From positions 1 to 23,706 of IMG/VR virus record IMGVR_UViG_3300008267_000387: a stretch of DNA of 23,706 bases, one strand, 5' to 3'. Every line of letters begins with the position of its first letter. The first letter of the stretch is position 1. Both the position numbers and the translations under genes were made by a program. Under the pieces are notes generated by a model that had not been told where the DNA came from, did no database searches, and saw only the letters and a program-made list of their open reading frames with translations. This document shows, piece after piece, positions 18,996 through 23,706 of this stretch. The stretch is from a virus.

Positions 18996-19970
18996 ATGGA
19001 CAAGAAGCAAAAACGCGAAGAACAGTTAGCCAAGGTTCGTGAAGAAGTCCTTGCATCCCGTCCCAAGCCCACCGAATCACAGATCAACGGTTCGACCGGT
19101 GGTTATCAGGCTTATTTGAACGAAGACCCCGCTGGGATCACGCCTAGTAAGCGCAAAAGCCGTGGCAAGTTAGAGCAAGATCAGTCGATCCGTAAGGAAC
19201 TCACCTTCAACTCGTATATAGCTCAGGTAGAGGAGCCTCGGTCGTTCCTGAACCTGCTCCCCGAATCAGTCAAAAAGACGGCGCTCACGATCCCGGAAGA
19301 GTTGCTCGGTAAAGATGAGGAAGAGATGCTCACGGTGCTTGAGGAGAAGTACAAGTACAAGCCCACCGCCGCAGTGGAAGCGATGAGGAACAATTTTTGG
19401 ATGGAGCATGACCGAGTAGCGGTGACTCGGAATGAGATCGTAAATCAGTCAAATATCTATCTTGGGGTAGTAAGTCGGGAGTATTTCTATAAGGTGCTCG
19501 ACTCGGCTCCGCACATTGTCGCCTACATCCTGACTAGACCGCCTGAGTACGAGGCGGTGATGAAGGGGCTACTTAACCTTTCGACTCGGAAGATTCGGGA
19601 TGTGCTGAACCTCCCGCTCCAAAAAGCTGACGGTAGTATTCAAGACCCGAAAATCATCGAGCTTGTATTGAAGGCCGCCGCGATGGTTGATCTTCGTGCG
19701 AAGGGTGGTTATGTGCAGAGGTCAGAGACTAAGAACTTGACGCTCATGAAGCAGGAGAACTCGTACACGAATGTGTTTACGGCGGCATCTAACTCTAAGG
19801 TTCCAGACATCAACACATTGACGACAGACATTGACGCTAAAATTGCGGCTCTCGAGAAGGAGATGCAAGCGATACCGGGGATGCAAGCGGCGATTGAAGA
19901 GTCGCTGCCGTCGAAGAGTTCGGATACGCTAGAAGCAAGTTACAAAAAGTTTGAGGACGTTGACGTTTGA
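18996..19970 (+). CDS. Putative small terminase subunit / packaging protein
   Basis: The 324-residue protein starts MDKKQKREEQLAKVREEVL (basic coiled-coil-like), has a middle helical part with LLPESVKKTALTIPEELLG, HDRVAVTRNEIVNQSNIY and STRKIRDVLNLPLQ, and an acidic tail. The call as small terminase rests mainly on position just upstream of the large terminase gene; no clear HTH is proven. It could also be another DNA-packaging or scaffold-linked protein. The ATG at 18996 was chosen over a GTG at 18939, whose extra residues look non-coding; neither has a good ribosome-binding site. The stop overlaps the next start by one base (TGATG). Confidence 0.5.
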   Translation: MDKKQKREEQLAKVREEVLASRPKPTESQINGSTGGYQAYLNEDPAGITPSKRKSRGKLEQDQSIRKELTFNSYIAQVEEPRSFLNLLPESVKKTALTIPEELLGKDEEEMLTVLEEKYKYKPTAAVEAMRNNFWMEHDRVAVTRNEIVNQSNIYLGVVSREYFYKVLDSAPHIVAYILTRPPEYEAVMKGLLNLSTRKIRDVLNLPLQKADGSIQDPKIIELVLKAAAMVDLRAKGGYVQRSETKNLTLMKQENSYTNVFTAASNSKVPDINTLTTDIDAKIAALEKEMQAIPGMQAAIEESLPSKSSDTLEASYKKFEDVDV

Positions 19971-20227
19971 TGGATAGTGCTAGTGTAGAAATACATAAAT
20001 TATTTGGGCTTCCTATTAGCCGTTTAGATCATGGATTAAGTATTCATGGGATGGATTGTAAAGAATGTATGAGTAGGTGCTATGAAAGATCGCACATATC
20101 TTCTTCAAGATTAACCGTGGGAGAATTAAAAGAACTTGGGGAGCATTACCCTAGTGGGCTGTGTGACTGTGGGATGTTTTATCTAAAGGGCGGGGAATGG
20201 AAGACCAACTTAAAGACATCAAGCTAG
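19970..20227 (+). CDS. Small cysteine-rich protein between the terminase genes (85 aa)
   Basis: The product carries CKECMSRCYE near residue 30 and CDCGMFYLKGG near the end, five Cys in a layout suited to binding zinc, plus a helix (LTVGELKELGEHYPSG). Base composition is clearly more AT-rich than the neighbouring terminase genes, suggesting separate origin. It overlaps the large terminase start by 31 bases and carries that gene's GGGCGGGGA site. Function unknown; a small packaging accessory or an unrelated inserted gene is possible. Confidence 0.6.
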   Translation: MDSASVEIHKLFGLPISRLDHGLSIHGMDCKECMSRCYERSHISSSRLTVGELKELGEHYPSGLCDCGMFYLKGGEWKTNLKTSS

Positions 20228-21753
20228 AGAAGTTAAAGTTGCTGGAGGAGAAGGCCCGGTTGGTTCGGGGGCTTCCTCACCTTTATGGTTTTAAGGACTA
20301 CACTTGGTCGCGGGACTTTTTAGATTCAAACGATAAGACGATTTTATTAACAGCGGCCAATCAGCTTGGTAAGAGTACATCTCAGATTCGGAAGATTGTG
20401 GAGTACGCTACCAATGTTCAGGCATGGCCGAGTCGCTTTCGTCGGAATCCTCGGCAGTTTTGGTATCTCTATCCTACTGCATCGGTAGCGAGTGCGGAGT
20501 TTCACACGAAGTGGAAGCCTGACATCTTACCAAAAGAAGATTTCAAGGACGATCCGCAGTACGGGTGGAAGCCTGAGTTTAAGAATCGTGGGGACATTAG
20601 TGCGATTTACTTCAATAGCGGAGTGACGCTTTACTTTAAAACTTATGCGCAAGATGTGCAGCATCTTCAATCGGGAACGGTTGACTATGTTGCGTGTGAT
20701 GAGGAGTTGCCGCTTGAACTTTGGGATGAGATTAACTTTCGTCGTAACGCTGTTGATGGCTACTTCTCTATGGTGTTCACCGCTACATTAGGTCAGGAGT
20801 TCTGGCGCTTATGTATGGAGCCGAAAACGGGTGAGAAAGAGGCGATGCCGTTTGCGAAGAAGCTACGGGCATCACTCTTTGACTGTCAGCGGTTTTTAGA
20901 TGGTACGCCTTCTCACTGGACAACGGAGAAGATCCACCGAACCATTGCGATGTGTAAGTCAGAGGCCGAGGTGCAGCGAAGGGTTTACGGGAGATTCGTG
21001 AAGGACGAGGGCTTAAAGTACCCATCCTTTGACCGTGTGAGGAACATTCACACGCCGATGGAGATTCCGGCGCATTGGCCGATTTATGTAGGGGTAGATA
21101 TTGGAGCGGGTGGAGACGAAAACCACCCGAGTGCGATTACGTTCGTGGCGGTGAGGCCAGACTATAAGTATGCTCGTGTGTTCAGGCACTGGCGTGGGGA
21201 TGACCGCGTTTATACGATGTCGGATGTTGCTTCTAAGTACATGGAGTTGTCACAGGATCTTAACGTGACGGCGGCGTTTTACGATTACCACGCGAAAGAC
21301 TTTAAGACGATCACGGATAGGATGGGACTCGCGTTTATCCCAGCCGAGAAGAAGCACGATGTGGGGGAGCAAGTGATTAACGTGCTCTTTAAGAACGCGA
21401 TGCTCGATATTGACGGCACACAGGAGTGCGCTCCGATCGTTAATGAATTGACGACATTGCAGCTTGGTGTGGATAAGCGTAAGGCGAAAGATGACTCGGT
21501 GGACTCCATGCGTTATGCGCTGACGAAGATCCCGTTTGATTTTTCACACGTTGGGTATGTACCGCTGAAAGACAGTACGATCAGGCCCAAAACACTAACG
21601 CCTCATGAAGCGGCGTATGCAGAAAGAAACAGAGATCGCATCAGGATGATTGCAACTCCCAGAAATGAAGGGTTAAATGACATCAATGACGAAATCAAAG
21701 AGTGGAATGAAATCTTGGGAAATCAAATGGCCGAGTATGAGGACTTCTTTTGA
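20197..21753 (+). CDS. Large terminase subunit (TerL)
   Basis: The 518-residue packaging motor has an N-terminal ATPase with Walker A AANQLGKST (residues 53-61), Walker B VDYVACDEE (about 163-170) and a coupling motif (MVFTATLGQ). The C-terminal RNase H-like nuclease has the first acidic motif YVGVDIGAGG (D301), a second in FYDYHAKDF (about 363) and a third in DDSVDSMRYAL (about 430). It cuts concatemeric DNA and pumps it into the prohead through the portal. The ATG at 20197 has GGGCGGGGA upstream and lies in the end of the 85-residue gene. Length is typical for the family. Confidence 0.93.
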   Translation: MEDQLKDIKLEKLKLLEEKARLVRGLPHLYGFKDYTWSRDFLDSNDKTILLTAANQLGKSTSQIRKIVEYATNVQAWPSRFRRNPRQFWYLYPTASVASAEFHTKWKPDILPKEDFKDDPQYGWKPEFKNRGDISAIYFNSGVTLYFKTYAQDVQHLQSGTVDYVACDEELPLELWDEINFRRNAVDGYFSMVFTATLGQEFWRLCMEPKTGEKEAMPFAKKLRASLFDCQRFLDGTPSHWTTEKIHRTIAMCKSEAEVQRRVYGRFVKDEGLKYPSFDRVRNIHTPMEIPAHWPIYVGVDIGAGGDENHPSAITFVAVRPDYKYARVFRHWRGDDRVYTMSDVASKYMELSQDLNVTAAFYDYHAKDFKTITDRMGLAFIPAEKKHDVGEQVINVLFKNAMLDIDGTQECAPIVNELTTLQLGVDKRKAKDDSVDSMRYALTKIPFDFSHVGYVPLKDSTIRPKTLTPHEAAYAERNRDRIRMIATPRNEGLNDINDEIKEWNEILGNQMAEYEDFF

Positions 21754-22030
21754 CACGGATTCGATTCTTAGTATTATTGAAGTATGTAGTCGAAACGGCG
21801 TAGCCAAGTTCTCATACGGGGGGCTTGAACTGAGCTACCTCCAAGTAGACAAGGCTCCGATCACCGAGCCAGTATTTGTAAGACCTGAAATACAGGCAGA
21901 TCAGAACTCACAGGCCCGTGATTCTCGAACAAAAGAAGAAGTGTCAATGAAGCAGGATGCTCTTGAGCAGATGATGCTTGATGACCCGCTTGAGTACGAA
22001 AATCTCCTCCGTCAAAGGGATATTGAATGA
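21737..22030 (+). CDS. Hypothetical protein between terminase and portal (97 aa)
   Basis: The product begins MRTSFDTDSILSIIEVCSRNGVAKFSYGGLELSYLQ, an N-terminal helix then a beta hairpin, followed by a Pro/Gln-rich linker and an acidic helix (KQDALEQMMLDDPLEYENLL). Small phage proteins with such a 'helix + V-x-x-F-x-(Y/F)-x-x-LE(L/I)' opening occur next to terminase or portal genes; function unknown. ATG 21737 is preferred, with a 17-base overlap with the terminase gene; an in-frame ATG at 21677 would add 20 unlikely residues. The stop overlaps the portal start (ATGA). Confidence 0.6.
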   Translation: MRTSFDTDSILSIIEVCSRNGVAKFSYGGLELSYLQVDKAPITEPVFVRPEIQADQNSQARDSRTKEEVSMKQDALEQMMLDDPLEYENLLRQRDIE

Positions 22031-23706
22031 AAAAGTTAGATCACGGTGAATTGGTTAGGCTCTATAAAGAAGGTGAAGCAGCCGACAACCATCTCTACGC
22101 CGAACAAAGATCCAATTTGCTCCTTGTTGCTGGAAGCCACTATGCCCGTAAGGGTTCACGCTTTTGGAACAGGGTCAGGGATGATGCAAGGCTTACGGAA
22201 GAGCAAAAAATTCGTCTGACGATCAACCACATTCAGCGTATCTGTAAGATTTACGAAAATAACATCATTTCCTACGCTCCCGGTGTTACACCGCTCCCGA
22301 AGAACCAAAACGAACTTCAAGATCAGAAAGCCGCCGAGCTGAATAAAGCAGTATGGCAGGACATCAAGGATCGCCATCGCTTTAACGATAAGGTTCGGGA
22401 GATTGTTCAGGACTTTATCCGCGTGGGAGAAGTCGCGCATAAGATTTACTGGGACGACACTAAAGGCAAGATGAACGGTTATGAACCGCTTGTCGATGAG
22501 ATGGGCATGCCTGTTATCGACGAAGCTGGTCAGGCGGTGATGGATCAGACTAAGCCGATCTTTACGGGCGATTTTGTATTTGAGAGAATCTTCGGGTTCA
22601 ATCTTTTCCGCGCATCTGAAGCTAAAAGCATGGATGAATCTTGGTTCATCGGTCTTCGTAAGATGGTGAACGTCGATGATCTTCGTGCTCGTGTAGGTAA
22701 CGACGAAGAAAAGCAGAAGTTAATTCAAGAATCAAAAGATGAAACCTACATCGTGTTTGATGGTAACGGTGGGGCGTATGATAAGTCTAAAAATCAGTGC
22801 CTTTTGCTTGAAATGTATATCCGTCCTTCGATCAAGTTCCCGAATGGTTACTATTTTATCTACACAATGCAGGGGGTTCTTTGGGAAGGTGAGCTTCCAT
22901 TCGGTATTTTCCCTATCGTTTATACCGGGATGGATGAAATTCCTACTTCTCCTCGCTCTTACTCATTCATTAAGCAACTTCGCCCTATCCAAGGTGAAAT
23001 CAACCGCGCCATCAGTCAGACCGCCACTCATCAAGTAACTCTTGGGGACGACAAACTTGCCGTTCAAGCGGGAACGAAGATCGCAAACGGTGGACTTCAA
23101 CCGGGCGTTCGTGTTCTTTCTTACTCCGGTCAAGCGCCTGTTGTAATTCCGGGACGTACTGGCGATCAGTATATGCCGTATATCGAGAAGATGGTCGATC
23201 AGTTCTATGTGATCGCCAATCTTCAGGAAGAGTTGCAGGAGAAAAACGGCAACATGGATCCGTACACCATGTTGTTTGCAAGCATTCAGCAAAAGAAAAA
23301 GTATTCTATATACACATCCAAAATCGAGCAGTATTTGATTGATCTATGCTCGAAAACTTTGGAGTTAGCGAAGAACTACTACACCGATGCTAACCTTATC
23401 CCTGCGATTGGACGCGCGGAGATCATCAACATCGCTGAGTTTAAGAATACTTCTCCTCTTTTCTACATGATTAAACTTGAGCCGGGTACAGAGGACATGG
23501 AGACTCGTCTTGGCAAGCAGCTTACATTCAATCAGATCCTTCAGTATGTAGGATCTAACTTGGATGCTAAAGACATTGGTAAGATCATCCGCACATCTCC
23601 TTACGCGAATAACGAACTTGCATCCGAAGACCTGACTATGGACTTCGATGCTGGAACGAACATGATTCTCGCACTCGATCGTGGGCAGATGATGGAGCCG
23701 TCGATG
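22027..23706 (+). CDS. Portal protein, 3' end outside window
   Basis: The frame is open from ATG 22027 to the window end (560 codons). It shows the portal layout of short-tailed phages: a helical N-terminus (MKKLDHGELVRLYKEGE...AEQRSNLLLVAGSHY), the wing with VREIVQDFIRVGEVAHKIYWD and DFVFERIFGFNLFRA, a beta-rich part (IVYTGMDEIPTSPRSYSFIKQ), the clip/stem region (LRPIQGEINRAISQTATHQV), and a long stem/crown helix (MVDQFYVIANLQEELQEK). It forms the dodecameric ring at the capsid vertex for DNA entry and exit and as terminase dock. The start overlaps the upstream stop as ATGA. Which portal family is closest (P22-like or T7-like) cannot be settled by eye. Confidence 0.85.
   Translation, partial: MKKLDHGELVRLYKEGEAADNHLYAEQRSNLLLVAGSHYARKGSRFWNRVRDDARLTEEQKIRLTINHIQRICKIYENNIISYAPGVTPLPKNQNELQDQKAAELNKAVWQDIKDRHRFNDKVREIVQDFIRVGEVAHKIYWDDTKGKMNGYEPLVDEMGMPVIDEAGQAVMDQTKPIFTGDFVFERIFGFNLFRASEAKSMDESWFIGLRKMVNVDDLRARVGNDEEKQKLIQESKDETYIVFDGNGGAYDKSKNQCLLLEMYIRPSIKFPNGYYFIYTMQGVLWEGELPFGIFPIVYTGMDEIPTSPRSYSFIKQLRPIQGEINRAISQTATHQVTLGDDKLAVQAGTKIANGGLQPGVRVLSYSGQAPVVIPGRTGDQYMPYIEKMVDQFYVIANLQEELQEKNGNMDPYTMLFASIQQKKKYSIYTSKIEQYLIDLCSKTLELAKNYYTDANLIPAIGRAEIINIAEFKNTSPLFYMIKLEPGTEDMETRLGKQLTFNQILQYVGSNLDAKDIGKIIRTSPYANNELASEDLTMDFDAGTNMILALDRGQMMEPSM

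Overview
The window is a stretch of a tailed double-stranded DNA bacteriophage (or prophage-like) genome. It carries a portal protein and a large terminase subunit at the right end, a probable virion protein cut off at the left end, and a full phage replication set between them. No integrase, no phage RNA polymerase and no certain lysis gene were seen. Shine-Dalgarno sites, TGA stops and bacterial-type terminators fit a bacterial host, but nothing in the sequence identifies that host.

Layout: (1) 1-1538, rightward: end of a virion protein gene and a small acidic/lysine-rich gene. (2) 11552 down to 1535, leftward: one long, tightly packed operon. Read 5'->3' on the minus strand it holds small phage proteins with a duplicated REALEFYAD module, a tRNA-Asn, several metal-binding proteins (two HExxH proteins, a YkgJ-like cysteine-cluster protein, a DnaJ-type zinc-finger protein), a 16-residue lysine-rich peptide, a cytosine-methyltransferase-like protein, a SNF2-type helicase, an SSB-like protein, a DnaQ-type exonuclease, a family A DNA polymerase and a VRR-NUC nuclease. 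(3) 11733-14132, rightward: a primase-helicase fusion, followed by a terminator and a cluster of ten TGACGGT repeats around AT-rich DNA, a good candidate origin or regulator-binding region. (4) 14496-15223: a small leftward gene, a tiny rightward gene and a tRNA-like element with a broken anticodon arm. (5) 18444 down to 15224, leftward: a cluster of small accessory genes (XRE regulator, cold-shock protein, two small membrane proteins, several conserved phage unknowns). A repeated 12-mer, ATCCTTTGCGCG, lies between the genes and also inside the XRE gene, and most genes share the leader AGAGGACTATATG. (6) 18445-18995: non-coding, rich in inverted repeats. (7) 18996-23706, rightward: packaging genes and portal.

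How it works together: the primase-helicase, polymerase, exonuclease, SSB-like protein, SNF2 helicase and VRR-NUC would form a largely self-sufficient replication and recombination set. The leftward accessory cluster starts at a good sigma70-type promoter near 18.47 kb and looks built from interchangeable cassettes. The most novel signals are the 12-mer repeat family, the TGACGGT array, the 12-bp inverted repeat framing the non-coding region before the terminase genes, and the malformed tRNA-like element.
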